Notes under the pieces: model-generated | Databases searched by the model: none | What the model was told of the DNA's origin: nothing | What the model saw: the letters and a program-made list of their open reading frames with translations, nothing else | Shown here: positions 1 through 10,884 of the stretch, piece after piece | How the letters are laid out: every line of letters begins with the position of its first letter | How positions within the stretch are numbered: position 1 is the stretch's first letter | Program-made: the position numbers and the translations under genes | Assembly (NCBI GenBank): GCA_964020085.1 | Contig: OZ026597.1 | Location: 12,423,144-12,487,143, forward strand | DNA: 64,000 nt | Source: Micromussa lordhowensis | Lineage: Eukaryota > Cnidaria > Anthozoa > Scleractinia > Lobophylliidae | Reading direction: 5' to 3'

Positions 1-112
1 GTTGCCCGCCCGTGGCATTTGGCGGTAAACAGTTTCATTGTTAAATGTCATGTGACCATGAACTAGCTAATGAATGGGAAAAACGCCAACTATATAACAA
101 TCTTATCTGTTA

Positions 113-480
113 TGTAATGGTAATAGGACTGGGTGGAGTCCAATTCGGTCTGTAATCATACAAGTGATACAAAGTCGGACGACCGCGCAGCGGGAGTCCG
201 ATTTGTTTCTCACGAGTATGATTACAGACCGTATTGGACGGCATGAACTCTTGTTACTAATTAATCATAAAAATTACAATTTCCGAGAAAAGAACAATAG
301 CCAAGTTATGAAAGAAGGAGAAAATTGCAGTACTGACAAAGGAGAAGTAAATTGTTTCATGTCACTTTGAATGTGATTGGCTTATTGAACTGTCCAATAA
401 CAAACTGTCCAATTAGAACTTGGCAAGTGAATTAGTGGAAAATAGGAGATTTTTAAACCAATCACAATCGAGGAAATTGT
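113..480. repeat. dispersed repeat, copy 1 (inverted-repeat core)
   Basis: The segment contains an internal inverted repeat: CCAATTCGGTCTGTAATC near 140 is answered by its reverse complement near 222. A diverged second copy lies at about 4,591-5,335, where a SINE splits it. It is non-coding and sits in the intron or flank left of the kinase exon. The outer limits are approximate. Confidence 0.6.
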
Positions 481-557
481 AATTTTTATGATTAATAGCA
501 ATATGGGCCAATACGGAACCCAAGTTAGTTCAGTACCATATATATTCTTTTGCTCAC

Positions 558-850
558 CAAGTAAAGTTTTGATAGCAACCACTTTTGCTTCTTTGATTTC
601 CACTCTTTGGTCCCTGGGCTTGTCAAATATTTCTACTGTTGGTAATTCCTTCAGGGCTCCTCTGTGGACCTTACCAAAAGCGCCTCGACCCAGTTCTTCC
701 ATGAAAGTTATTCGCTCGGGTGGAACTTCCCGTTGCAGTAAGGGAATCATGTCAGACTTTAACCTGAGTAACAAACTGTAACATAAATAAGCCCGCTGCT
801 CCAGACATAAAGCAGAACGCTGAGGACTCTGCGCCGGAGAAATTTGCAAC
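558..850 (-). CDS. RTK exon: juxtamembrane plus kinase N-lobe
   Basis: This exon encodes a juxtamembrane stretch and the start of the kinase domain. The glycine-rich loop GRGAFGKV and the strand-3 VVAIK lysine motif are visible, with an insert of about 20 residues between strands 2 and 3. The acceptor after TTAACAG was chosen because it continues the frame of the transmembrane exon; an upstream AG at 862 would shift it. The donor is CTTG|GTGAGC. The catalytic HRD and DFG motifs are outside the window. Confidence 0.88.
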
Positions 851-3800
851 CTGTTAATGATCTGAGGTAAAGTTACAATAAATTAATGGCAGTCAGTAAA
901 GGAAATTTACAATATGCACTCAGTTCTTTTCTCGTACTCAGTTCTTTTTCTTTAAGAAGAAGTTCGTGCTTGATTTTAATCTAAAACGAACGTGTCACTG
1001 GCCGGCTATACAAGACGATCTTCGAATTTTCTCAAACACATTAATAATTCATTAAGTTTAAGCAAAGAAAATCATGACCGTGGCGCGGTTTGGATATCTG
1101 ACCTTAATTAGCATAGATTTTTATTATTTTATTTCTCCGTTTTCTCCTTAGTTTCAGTTTAGATCGAAAAGATGTATCGAACACTCATGACACTGTTCGA
1201 CTACATTATCAAACACCTCGAAGTCTGTCAAAAATACTCCGCTACGCGGCGTATTTTGAATTCTCTTGTCGGTGTTTGGAAATGTGGGCAAACACGATCT
1301 TTCGTGTTTAATGTAATATATCAAACACGAGTTACAGTGCTTCATCGGAATATCCAAACACCGAGAAGAGAGTTGAAAATACGACGCGCAGCAGAGTATT
1401 TTTGATGAAATTCGAGGTGTTTGGATAGCCGATGAAACACTGTCTCTAGTGTTTGATATATCTTCTCAATCGAAACTAAAACTAAGGAGAAAACGGAGAA
1501 ATGAAATCGTAAAAATCTATGCTAATTAAGATCAGATATCCAAATACCGTCACGGTCATGATTTCCTTTGTTTTAACTTGGTGAAATATTAATGAGTTTG
1601 AGAAATATTACATCAAAAAATCAGGTGTCAAAATATTTGAAAGGAAAAGAGAAACCAGAAATCAGCTTCCATATCCACGAGTCAACAACATTTCCACTTT
1701 GATTTACTATCATATGAATTAATTCGGTTGATATATCTAGTAACAGCCTAGTCGACGTAAACCAATTGAACAAGAAAGCTGTTTTTCTTGAGGAATTTTC
1801 TTATTATAACCCAAGAAAATCATTTCTCAGTTCTCGACAATGTTCTTAAGTCAAATGAAGAAATGAAATGTATATACTCCCATACCGTTTTGCATTGAGG
1901 GCATTTAGTTTTCTCTTTCGTGTTCTCTTCCTGTGACAAGCAATCCCCACAAGTATCATGGCAACTAGAGCAAGACCTCCGACAATCACACCAACAGTTT
2001 GTCCACCTGAATGAGGAAATTCTACATCTAGTCAAACATGCTTAGTGTCCTGGCCCGGGTTATTCGAAAGGTGGATAACGCTATCCACCGGATAAATCGC
2101 TATCGAGCGGATAAGTGTTAACAAAACAAACCACGCTATCCACTGGATAGCGATTTATCCGGTGGTTAGCGTTATCCAGACTTCGAACAACCGGGGCCTG
2201 GATCAAAACAGATTTCTTAATTCATTGCACAACATGCCTACAAAGCTGCTCTAAAGCCACTTCGACTATGATGCGTGGTAAGAATTAATCAATAGTATAG
2301 TAACAACTTGGAAATTAGAAAAAGAAAAACATTAGCCTTGTATGTAGTAACCTTAACACACAGAGGTGAATAAGAGATGTATGAAAACAAGAATGTTTTG
2401 CGCATTTTGTATGGGTGAAAGATTTTTTTACCTTTCAAAGATACTTTAAAGAAGCAGTAATTTTCGAAATTTGTATCTTAATATGCTTATCACAATTCAA
2501 TAATAAAAAATGGGTTTTATGCCTGCAAAGCTGCTTGAAAATCACTTCGACTATGACGTGTGGTAAGAATCAATAAATAGTATAGAAACCACTTCTAAAA
2601 TAGAAAAACGAAAATATAAGCAATGTATGGAGTAACTTTAATACACAGAGGTAAATAAGAGATGTAGGAAAACAAGTCGTGTGGTGCGCATCTTGAAGTT
2701 ATTTCGTGGGTGAAAGATTTATCTTTCAGAGATGTTTTAAAAAGGCATTAACTTATAAAACAGGGTGATTGTGCCTTTTTTGTTTGAGCATTGTTAGTCA
2801 GGTTTAGGTTAAGTAGTAAATTAAAGGGCGCTCAAGACTTCTATTTGAGCAATGGAGAATTAAGGAACATATCAAAACTCACCCGAGAAAACATTTTTGG
2901 AAGGTATATCTGTCGCAGGGGACTTGGTTTTTACGCGCCAGAAGTTTGATCTGACACTCTCCTTTTCTTCATCTTTAACAGACATTGCAATCTCATATTC
3001 CCTGTCGCATTTCAGTAGTATGACTGAGGACGTTTTTGTGATAGGGATTTGCAGCAAATTAGATTCGTTGCCGTCTGATTGAACTTCTGTGTAGTATATT
3101 ATATACATCTTAAGGGGACATCCAATGTCCATTGGAGGACTCCACATGTAATTCAGAACGCAGCTGTTCATTTCCATTGTCTTGTTGTCACCCACGGGAG
3201 GTGAAAGTGTACCTAAAATAATCAATACAAATAGGTTATCGGTCATCTATAATTCAGAAATAAAAGGATTGTTGTCATTGGCTAAGTTGGAACGCAAAGT
3301 GTACAATATATATTTTTGGCTTACGAATACAGGATGCTCAGGTGACAGGAGCATACCAAACTAGTTCTTGTCAGACCTTCGTTACGCTTTTACCTAGTTG
3401 TCCTTTACTAAATAGGCCAATAACATTAAGTTGTTCGCTTTGCTAATGGTTCTGGCTGTATTTACCTCCTTCAGTTTTGACTTTCCACAGTTTGCTTTGG
3501 TTTACAGGTGTTTCTCCGTTTGCACTCTGCGCAGTAACTGTTATTTCATATTCCATGTAGCACTGGAGTTGAAGATTGTAGTTGGTTACATTATATTGAG
3601 ACACGTTAAGTACATTCCATTGTCCTGTATTTACTTCAGAAATAACGTTTCTGTAGTAGATGTGGTACCAAAAGTCTCGACACTCTCCTTTGAATGCAGG
3701 CAACCACGTGATATTTACGTTACGTCCCGTTACTTTCAAGTTTTGGATCTCTGGAAAATCTGAATGTAAAGTAAGAAAATCATCGTTCGTCAGCATAAAA

Positions 3801-6800
3801 TGAGAAGAACATACCACATGCATACCGAATGGTGATAAGCATATAAAGATACAGCTTTTTGCAAAGTTAAATCAAATTCTGAAGGTAGGGTTCAGAGCCA
3901 CCGTCAAGTTTCGAAATTTGTATCTTAATATGCTTATCACAATTCAATAATAAAAAATGGGTTTTATGCCTACAAAGCCGCTTGAAAATCACTTCGACTA
4001 TGACGTGTGGTAAGAATCAATAAAAAGTATACAAACCACTTCTAAAATAGAAAGACGAAAACATGAGCAATGTATGGAGTAACCTTAATACACAGAGGTG
4101 AATAAAAGATGCAGGAAAACAAGAATGCCGTGCGCATCTTGAAGTTATTTCGTGGGTGAAAGATTCTTCTTTCAGAGATGTTTTAAAAAGGCATTAACTT
4201 ATAAAACAGGGTATTGTGCCTTTTGGTTAGCGTACTGTTAGTCAGGTTTAGTCAAAGGGCATTTAAGACTTCTATTTCAGCAATGGAGAAGGAACATACA
4301 TGTTTGGGAGGTATATCTGTCGCAGGGAACTTGGTTTTTACGCACTAGAAGTTTGATATGACACTCTCCCTTTCTTCATCTTTAACGGACATTGCAATCT
4401 CATATTCCATGTCGCGTGTATTTTTCTCATTGGCTTAGATGGATGCAAGGCTTCAATATTATTGACTTACGAATACTGGATGCCCAAGTGACAGGAGCAT
4501 ACATAACTGGTTCTTGTGATAACGTCATTACGCTGTCACGTAGTTGTCCTTTACTCAATAGGCCACTAACAATAGTTGCATTCCTTGCTAAGTAATGGTA
4601 ATAGGACTGAGTGGAGTCCAATTCGCTCTGTAATCATACAAGTAATACCAAAATCGGAAGACCACGCAGCGGCAGTCCCATTTTTTTATCACGAGTATGA
4701 TTACAAACCGAATTGGACGACACGAAGTCTTCTTATCGATTAATCATAAAAATTACAATTTCCGACAAAAGAAGAATTGCCAAATTATGAAAGAAAAGAA
4801 AACTTTGCATTGAAATACTGACAAAGGTAAAGGTAAACTCTTCATACTAGCCAGTGGCCCATCAGGCCTGAGCTTATCCCGGTTTCTGTACCATGAAGCG
4901 ACTAAGAGTATTTCTACTGCCCCTGGATGGGATGCTAGTCCATCGCAGGGTTACCCCCCATATTCGCCGGTAGCCATTTCTACACCTGGGTTGAGAGAGA
5001 CATTGCGAGAGTTTAAAAGTGTCTTGCCCGAGAACACTACACAATGTCCACGGCCAGGGCTCGAACCCAGACTGCTCGATCCGGAGTCTAGCGCACTAAT
5101 AATTAGGCCACCGCTCCTCCCACAAAATATAAAATACTGACAAAGGAGGTGTAAATTTTTTCATTGAGATTGGTTGATTTCAACTATATCTTTGAATGTG
5201 ATTGGCTTATTGAACTGTCCGATAACAAACTGTCAAAACAAACTGTCCGATATTAACTTGGCAAGTGAATTAGTGGAAAATAAGAGTTTTTTAAAACCAA
5301 TCATAATCGAGGAAATTGTTATTTTTATGATTAAGAGGGTAATAACGGCTTAGAGGCAATGAAACTGTCCTTTGCCGGCTTCGGGTTGCAAGAACGTACC
5401 TTGGATTGTAAAACAAGACCGTGCTATGGAACACTGCAGACAAGTATAAAATGGACTTCCTTGGCTACGGTATGGAAATATCGCTAGTTCAAATGAATGT
5501 ATCGCTTACTCTTCATAATCAAGGAAATTGTAATTTTTATGATTATGGCTGTATTTACCTCCTTCAGTTTTGACTTTCCGCAGTTTGCTTTGGTTTAGAG
5601 GTGTTTCTCCGTTTGCACTCTGCGCAGTAACTGTTATTTCATATTCCATGTAGCACTGGAGTTGAAGATTGTAGTTGGTTGCGTTACAGTGGGACAAGTT
5701 AACTACATTCCATTTGCTTGTATCAACTTCAGCAATCACTTTTCTGTAGTAGATAAGGTACCCAAATACGTGACACTCTCCTCTGAATGCAGGCAACCAC
5801 GTGATGTTTACATTACCTTCCGATACTTTCAAGTTTACGATCTGTGGAGAATCTAAAAAAAAGTGAAGAAAATCCGCGTAATAATGCGAAAAACATGCCA
5901 CGTGCAACTTTTTATCAAGTTCCGAGCCACGTTAAATTTTCGAACGTTTTAAATGCCTCTGAATTTTGTTGAGCTTTTCAAGCCGTTTTTGAATTGTAAG
6001 CACTAAAACCTAAAATAATTAAGGGCGTTTTGAACCGGTTCTATCTTTTCCATAGTAACCTATTATGACCTGAAGATGGCCACAACTGTTGACCAATGAT
6101 TGGGTATTTGTCTAACACGGACATTGTAAGAGTTGTAAGAGTTGTAATTTGATTCGTTAAAGTATAACTGTTGGAAAGAGCTGGAAACTGTTGCCAGCCA
6201 CCTCTACAGATAGGGTTCGAATCCCGTTCAGGCCTGAATTTTTTCAGGTTTTAATTTTACAACTGCTTAAGTTGTGTGCATAACTGCGATAATAAACCAT
6301 GTCTTCATGTCCTTTTCCGAACTTCAAATATATGATCTTTCATACATTCATTTGTAGATAGGTTTTTCTTCTATATTTGCGGGTAGTTTAAAGAAAAAGA
6401 GCAGACATAATTTGTTTCTAGAATTTTTTTAGCTATGGTCTTCATAACTTTTCTTTTCCAGTTCGTCTGTATTGTATTAATGTTCGTTGTTTGTAATATA
6501 TTAAACTTAAATGTTAGTCACGTTTTTTCCACTCTCACCTGAGATGTTTAAATACTTCATTGTCAATATTACCCCTTCTTACCTTGCCCAGTTTTGACTT
6601 TCCATGGTTTCAGTGTTCTGGCTCCCCATCCAGTAACTGCTACTTCATATTCCTTGAAGCATTCCGATTCAAGGTTATAGTGGTCTGCAAATCGCGACAC
6701 ATTAACTACCTTCCATATGTTTGCATTATTTCCTGGCTTCACTTTTCTGTAATAAACAGTGTACATGACGGCAGAACACAAGCCTTGCTCCCACCTGACG

Positions 6801-9800
6801 GTAACTGTGCGCCCCTTCACTTCCTTTGTTTGGTTTGTGAATAACAGGAAATCTACAATAGCGGAAAGATGTTTTTTAAAACCGTGATTTCAGTGGTTCA
6901 CTACAATCACAAAGCGGTTATGGAGTATACATGAGTTTACACCTTTCTGGTAAATGAAATACTTTGAGCTTTATTTCTGATTTGTAACAATTCGCAGGAA
7001 TCTGGTATTGGTGCAAGTTAAAGTGGGTTATTTAGCGTGTGAACTGCGGGTTTCCGATTGGGTTATAAGGCGAGAAAAAAACAACGCTCAACTCGCTTCC
7101 TTGGCCAAACGTTTTTCGCGCTCATCGGCTCACTTCGCCCTCCGATATTTTTTCGCTCTCGACGGGAGCCTCTTTTTTTTTTTATCTCCCTCTTTCTTTC
7201 TCCTTGGTTGGTTCTTTCCTTGTTTTCTTCCTCTTCTTCTTGCTTCTTTTCTTTTCAATCACTTATTCTTCGCGCTTATGGAACTACCTCATTACACGAA
7301 ATTTTCGTGACACGTTTAAATCGTCGCGATTTTTGAGGTGCGCACATTTCGCGAAACCGTACTTAAATTCCGTGCTTTTGCGAAAACTTTGTATTTTGAA
7401 TCACTTCGACCATGCGTTATCGAGTAACACACAATTTATTTCTTTGGCAATGTTACTTTAACATGTCCTTGAATTTAGTAAATCGATTTTACCAAAGATA
7501 CAATAACGCCAAAATTAACAAAAACGCGACGGCGGCACTATACGTCAGGGAAAAACTGTTAGGACTATATATAACAGTAACAACAAAGCAGTTCTCACAC
7601 AAGCAATGTCCACAAGCAGTTCATGAAAACAATTGAACGTTTAAACAGCTAGTGGAACAGCATTGCAAGGAACCAGTAAATGGACAGTTTGAGGATTGTA
7701 CAAAGGAAGTGCTGCCTGAAGTGTTGACAGAAAGCAGTAATAGGAACCTTACACATATACAACAGCGACGGCGAGGACAACGCCTATTAAAAAGTGTGTT
7801 TATATTTTACTTTGGAATTTCGCATTTACTTAGATCAATTCAGTGTGTTTGCCGGTATTACAACTTGGCCCTACTGAATATACTACGAATGCGTTCAGTT
7901 CGAAATAGAATTACGAAAATTTAGCCGTAGTGGGTCCCGTTGTCAAAACACTTGGAGAAAACAGATTTGTACGTTGTCGTCATTTGACTACAACTACGAG
8001 AATTCCTTCCGCTTTTCTTTCATTATTTAAATTTTGAATTTCCAGTGGCATTTAAATAACAATTGTTGTAATTAGCATAAGAAACACAAAAAGGATTCTG
8101 GTAGTTGTATTCAAATGACCCCATCGATCATGCAAATCGCCTAAGGTCATTTCATGTTGTTGATTTGCAGAGGACGGCAAAGAAATGTACCAAGAATTAT
8201 AATGCACGTGCACAGCTGTTAAACTTCTTGTTTGGTGACGTTCTCGTTACCGTTGCCGTCGTGTTTTGGGTAAGGTCCTTAACAAGGTGTAATGACCAAT
8301 TTTCAAGTGACAAATTTTTCACAACGGGACCCACTGCGGCTAATTTTTCGCATTTCTCTTTGGAACTGAACGAATTCGTAGCGTATTCAGCAGGGGCAAT
8401 TTTTAATACCGACAGACACACTGGATAGTTCTAAATACCGTGAATCATCGAATTAGCACCTCCCCCTCCAATAAGCGCCCCTTCGAATAAACGCCCCTCA
8501 TATCGGCCAAAATTTAAAATAAGCGCCCCCCTCCCCTCCCCCATTTTTTGGGCGAGTAATGAGACAAAAAAGGATGTATAGTTTCAGTTTGTAAACACGT
8601 TAAGTTTAGAAAAAGAAATTACAAGTGCTAACGGTGCCGCGATTTAAACTCTAGGATCAGCTATTTATGTCGATAAACTCGGCTTATGTTGTTATTAACG
8701 CGCAGATGATGTATTAAAATGATCATGTCAGGCCACGATTTGAGAAAAAATAAATAAGCCCCCACCCCCCTCTCGATTAAGCGCCCCCCCCCCCCCCTCT
8801 GGAATAAGCGTCTCCCGTCTTCTCCTAAGTTTGAAATAAGAGCTCCGGCCGCTAACTCGATGATTTGCGGTAATTGCGAAATTCCAAAGTAAAATATAAA
8901 CACATTTTTCAATTGACGTCGTCCTCACTACGTACTGTCGCCGTCGAATAAGCGTAAGGTCTCTAATTGCGAGGAGGACCAAGACATTGCCTCAGAATAG
9001 TTAAAATAGGATTTTGTAAACGTTTCAGTGGTAATAAACTCACTCTTTCTAGATTATTGACATCATGTGAGTCACTTACACGTGAAAATTTCATGGAATA
9101 AGGTATTTAATCTTTTTATAAAATAAACAAATTGCTAACCTCTGTATAAATCATAAATTTCGTCTCGAGGCAAAGCGAATCCAAGGATGTGAAAATCCAT
9201 TATCACTGGACTATAGTAGTAGTTAATAAAGAACGTTTCTTTAGGAGGTCTAGCAAAATGGACACGAAGATCTGGCCTACTGGTAATGGTACCTATTTCA
9301 CCATTGAAAAACACTTTGACCCTGTTATCTTGCTCACAAGTTACTGCAACATGAGTCCAATTATTCACAACAACAGCTGAAGAAATCCTCATACATGTCA
9401 TATAAATTTCTGTAGATACTTCGGGACAGATGTGCGCAGACATTCCATTAGTAGCCAAAACAAGAATTTTCCCACTTCTTGACGAGCCCACTATTTCAGC
9501 AAACCCGTTACTTTGGATTAATCTTATCCAAAACGCAATTGTGTAATCACAGTCCCCGATGTTTACGTTGGATACCGTAACACGTGACCAGGATGCGTTG
9601 AAAATCATCGCCTTGCTGCCAGGACACCGGCCCTCTGTTAAGTTTACAGGGTCACTGTATCTGTAAGGAACAAAAACACATAAAAAATATTTACAGCTTT
9701 TTTGTGTTAAATCTGTAACCAGGCCTTCCTTTCCCAGATTGACTGAACATAAAACTAGCATGAAGGTTACCAATCGCTCAATCTCATCCCCAGATCACCC

Positions 9801-10676
9801 TCAGGTTGTCTTCAAGATATCTGGTGCCCAGATCTCCTTAATCTGGTGCCCATGCATTCTATACTGACAGGCGGAGGAAAAAAAGCTTTGTAAAAGGAAA
9901 GGACCGCGGAGGGAAAGAAGAGTTTGAGCGAGCGCTCTTTGTAAAATATTTGTTAGCCATCTATGACTTCCCGTAGGCTGGATGTATTTCCTCAATTCAA
10001 TGCCTTCGGCAGGTTAACAAAATCACCTTGAGAGCTCTAAACTACAACACTCAAGGTGGAGGTCCCGTCAACACACCAATGGTTTCGAGGCAAACAGAAT
10101 TATTAAGCCCGCGAAATAGTGTGATTCGTTACAGGCAGAATACGGGAGTGTCAAAGTCGCAGCAAATTATTTTATCAGGCACGAAGGAATGTGTAAGTGA
10201 GGGGGAGGGGGAATCACAAATAAGCCAGATGCCCATCCTCGTAAGGGGTCCGGGACACCCTCCCCCGGAAAATTTTTAAAATCTGAAAACGCAGTTAGCT
10301 ATTTGGGCCACGTTTTGCCTTTTTGTGCTACAATTGTCTGTCATTTTCAAACCGTTTATCATTTTTAAGTCGTTTTTTGAACATGATAATTGCATTCTAG
10401 CTCAAAATACATTAACTCGGTATTTGTGATCATGCCATGTTATGCGTACGCGTTTGTTCAAGCAACTGTTCTAATTAAATAGAGTAGCCAAATAAGCGAC
10501 CAAAAAAAAGCGACCAGTGCCCTCCTAATCACCAAGACTATGCATCCTCTCTGCAGACGTAATGTAATACATTGCATCATGTCACCAGGAATCCTGGAAT
10601 TATAAATCAGCATGATAAACTGACCTTACATCTGGATCAGAACCATCTAATTTCCAGTATCCTCTGTATTTGCACC
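558..10676 (-). CDS. receptor tyrosine kinase gene, LamG-FN3x4-TM-kinase (partial, 8 exons)
   Basis: A single-pass membrane receptor tyrosine kinase expected at the cell surface. Exons in transcription order are 10676-10625, 9660-9140, 6852-6583, 5852-5559, 3759-3466, 3212-2883, 2006-1886 and 850-558. Each has AG/GT borders, and all seven joins preserve frame; the FN3 exons share phase 1. They give about 725 residues: a short Cys-containing lead-in, a laminin-G-like domain, four FN3-like exons, a hydrophobic helix with a basic stop-transfer, and the first kinase strands. The remaining kinase exons lie beyond the left edge. No signal-peptide exon was found, and 42 kb of nested mobile elements lie upstream. 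Domain calls come from motif recognition. The ligand is unknown. I see no break in the exons. Confidence 0.85.
1063..1575. mobile_element. foldback (long inverted-repeat) element, about 0.5 kb
   Basis: The left half (from AAATCATGACCGTG near 1,070) returns as its reverse complement near 1,551-1,566. The match continues inward through TTAATTAGCATAG and CTCCGTTTTCTCCTTAG, so nearly the whole element folds on itself. There is no coding capacity. It lies in the intron between the transmembrane and kinase exons. Confidence 0.75.
1886..2006 (-). CDS. RTK exon: transmembrane helix
   Basis: The exon encodes a Gly- and Val-rich hydrophobic helix of about 23 residues (it includes VGVIVGGLALVAMILVGIA), followed at once by a His/Arg/Lys cluster. 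That is the usual single-pass type I pattern. The acceptor is CATTCAG|GTGGAC and the donor is AACG|GTATGG. Codons split at both joins are completed correctly by the neighbouring exons. Confidence 0.88.
2051..2211. mobile_element. palindromic MITE
   Basis: A 160-bp palindrome built on GGATAACGCTATCCACCGG, with ends GGCCCGGGTTATTCGAA and TTCGAACAACCGGGGCC. It has no ORF. It lies in the intron upstream of the transmembrane exon. Confidence 0.75.
2883..3212 (-). CDS. RTK exon: FN3-like domain 4 (membrane-proximal)
   Basis: A 110-residue FN3-like exon: an N-terminal strand with a Trp (YMWSPP), a central YIIYYTEV strand and a closing YEIAMSV strand before the linker. The acceptor is ATTTTAG|GTACAC and the donor TCGG|GTGAGT. 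The split Gly codon is completed by the transmembrane exon. It diverges from the other FN3 exons, and a broken duplicate lies at 4,294-4,416. Confidence 0.82.
3466..3759 (-). CDS. RTK exon: FN3-like domain 3
   Basis: A 98-residue FN3-like exon with the VNITWLPAF strand, YHIYYRNV, and YEITVTAQSANGETP near the end, flanked by phase-1 introns. It is equal in length and about three-quarters identical to the exon at 5,559-5,852, so the pair arose by duplication. Several N-x-S/T sequons suggest an extracellular, glycosylated module. Confidence 0.86.
4294..4416 (-). pseudogene. truncated duplicate of the membrane-proximal FN3 exon
   Basis: This copy matches the 3' half of the exon at 2,883-3,212 (it keeps YEIAMSVKDEE) but lacks the 5' half and its acceptor. 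It also has an in-frame TAG where the parent encodes Trp. It cannot be spliced in as a domain and is left over from the local duplication. Confidence 0.75.
4591..5335. repeat. dispersed repeat, copy 2 (split by a SINE)
   Basis: Diverged second copy of the element at 113-480. It shares GGACTGAGTGGAGTCCAATTCG and the TTGAATGTGATTGGCTTATTG segment. The SINE at 4,828-5,131 interrupts it. Confidence 0.6.
4828..5131 (-). mobile_element. tRNA-derived SINE with 15-bp target-site duplication
   Basis: The copy is flanked by AAATACTGACAAAGG at 4,813-4,827 and 5,132-5,146. Read on the minus strand it begins with a tRNA-like head that has a box A (GTGGCCTAATTATTAG) and an excellent box B (GGTTCGAGCCC). 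The body includes GGGGGTAACCCTGCGATGG. It split an older repeat. Confidence 0.85.
5559..5852 (-). CDS. RTK exon: FN3-like domain 2
   Basis: A 98-residue FN3-like exon, paralogous to the one at 3,466-3,759, with VNITWLPAF, YLIYYRKV and the YEITVTAQSANGETP strand. The acceptor is TTTTTTAG|ATTCTCC and the donor GAG|GTAAAT. Phase-1 borders allow it to be duplicated or skipped without changing frame. Confidence 0.86.
6165..6240 (+). repeat. tRNA-like (SINE) fragment
   Basis: A box-B-like GGTTCGAATCCCG follows a weak A-box region, inside the intron between FN3 exons 1 and 2. The acceptor and anticodon arms do not fold convincingly, so it is probably a SINE remnant rather than a tRNA gene. Confidence 0.35.
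6583..6852 (-). CDS. RTK exon: FN3-like domain 1 (membrane-distal)
   Basis: A 90-residue exon with the FN3 pattern TVTVRWEQG, YTVYYRKV and YEVAVTGWG. The acceptor is TATTGTAG|ATTTCC and the donor GCAAG|GTAAGA. It joins in frame to the laminin-G-like exon upstream and to domain 2 downstream. It is shorter and more diverged than domains 2 and 3. Confidence 0.84.
6853..9139. repeat. intron filled with nested inverted repeats and C-rich tracts
   Basis: No exon is visible. TTTATATTTTACTTTGGAAT near 7,800 recurs inverted near 8,880-8,902. TAGCCGTAGTGGGTCCCGTT near 7,922 recurs inverted near 8,315-8,335. C-rich AATAAGCGCCCC-type motifs lie at 8,470-8,545 and 8,755-8,815, including a run of about 14 C near 8,790. 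Together these look like nested foldback elements. Confidence 0.6.
9140..9660 (-). CDS. RTK exon: laminin-G/pentraxin-like domain
   Basis: A 173-residue extracellular domain of the LamG/concanavalin type. The pattern is a strand ending in FNASWSRVTV, then YTIAFWIRL, then NNWTHVAVTCEQDNRVKVF with an FNGE turn. The W-x-H-V-A-V-T motif is typical of the LamG_3/pentraxin superfamily. Probable binding targets are glycans or matrix proteins, but the family alone does not fix them. The acceptor is CCTTACAG|ATACAG and the donor AGAG|GTTAGC. Confidence 0.84.
10625..10676 (-). CDS. RTK micro-exon upstream of the LamG domain
   Basis: A 52-bp exon with acceptor TTTCTTTCAG|GGTGC and donor GTAAG|GTCAGT. 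It encodes about 17 residues (CKYRGYWKLDGSDPDV) and joins in frame to the LamG exon. An alternative GT five bases earlier would create a stop, which supports this border. The exon before it was not found. Confidence 0.72.
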
Positions 10677-10884
10677 CTGAAAGAAATCATAATCCAGTTC
10701 TTGGTAAGGGGAAAGCCCTTACTTCAATTACAACTGAAATAGTGTATCCGGAATTGTGACTAATCATTGAGAATTGGTAATTGGTTTTTAAAGATTTCAC
10801 GTTAGAATCATAGGTAATACGCGATTTGACTTGTTTTTAAATGTTCTCCGTACATGTAACATCTGATTTTGTTGTTTTTTTCCA

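Larger units (their letters stand above)
2403..4590. repeat. diverged tandem duplication of intron and FN3-exon block
   Basis: Sequence from about 2,400 to 3,450 is repeated, with losses, at about 3,905-4,590. Shared landmarks include the AATAAAAAATGGGTTTTATGCC stretch (2,500 and 3,948) and ACTAGTTGTCCTTTACT-like sequence (3,397 and 4,540). The FN3 exons at 3,466 and 5,559 are equal in length and similar, so they fit the same duplication. The exon inside copy 2 is degenerate. Confidence 0.75.

Noticed and set aside
1820..2035. Cys-rich minus-strand frame (SCHDTCGDCL) as a zinc-finger gene
   Set aside because: It is the wrong frame of the transmembrane exon; the correct frame gives a hydrophobic helix and joins both neighbouring exons.
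7008..7461. Plus-strand frames rich in Phe/Ser/Leu near 7.0-7.5 kb
   Set aside because: Low-complexity T-rich sequence in an intron, with no domain or splice support.
10028..10279. 83-codon plus-strand ORF
   Set aside because: No similarity or codon signature; it lies between receptor exons on the opposite strand.
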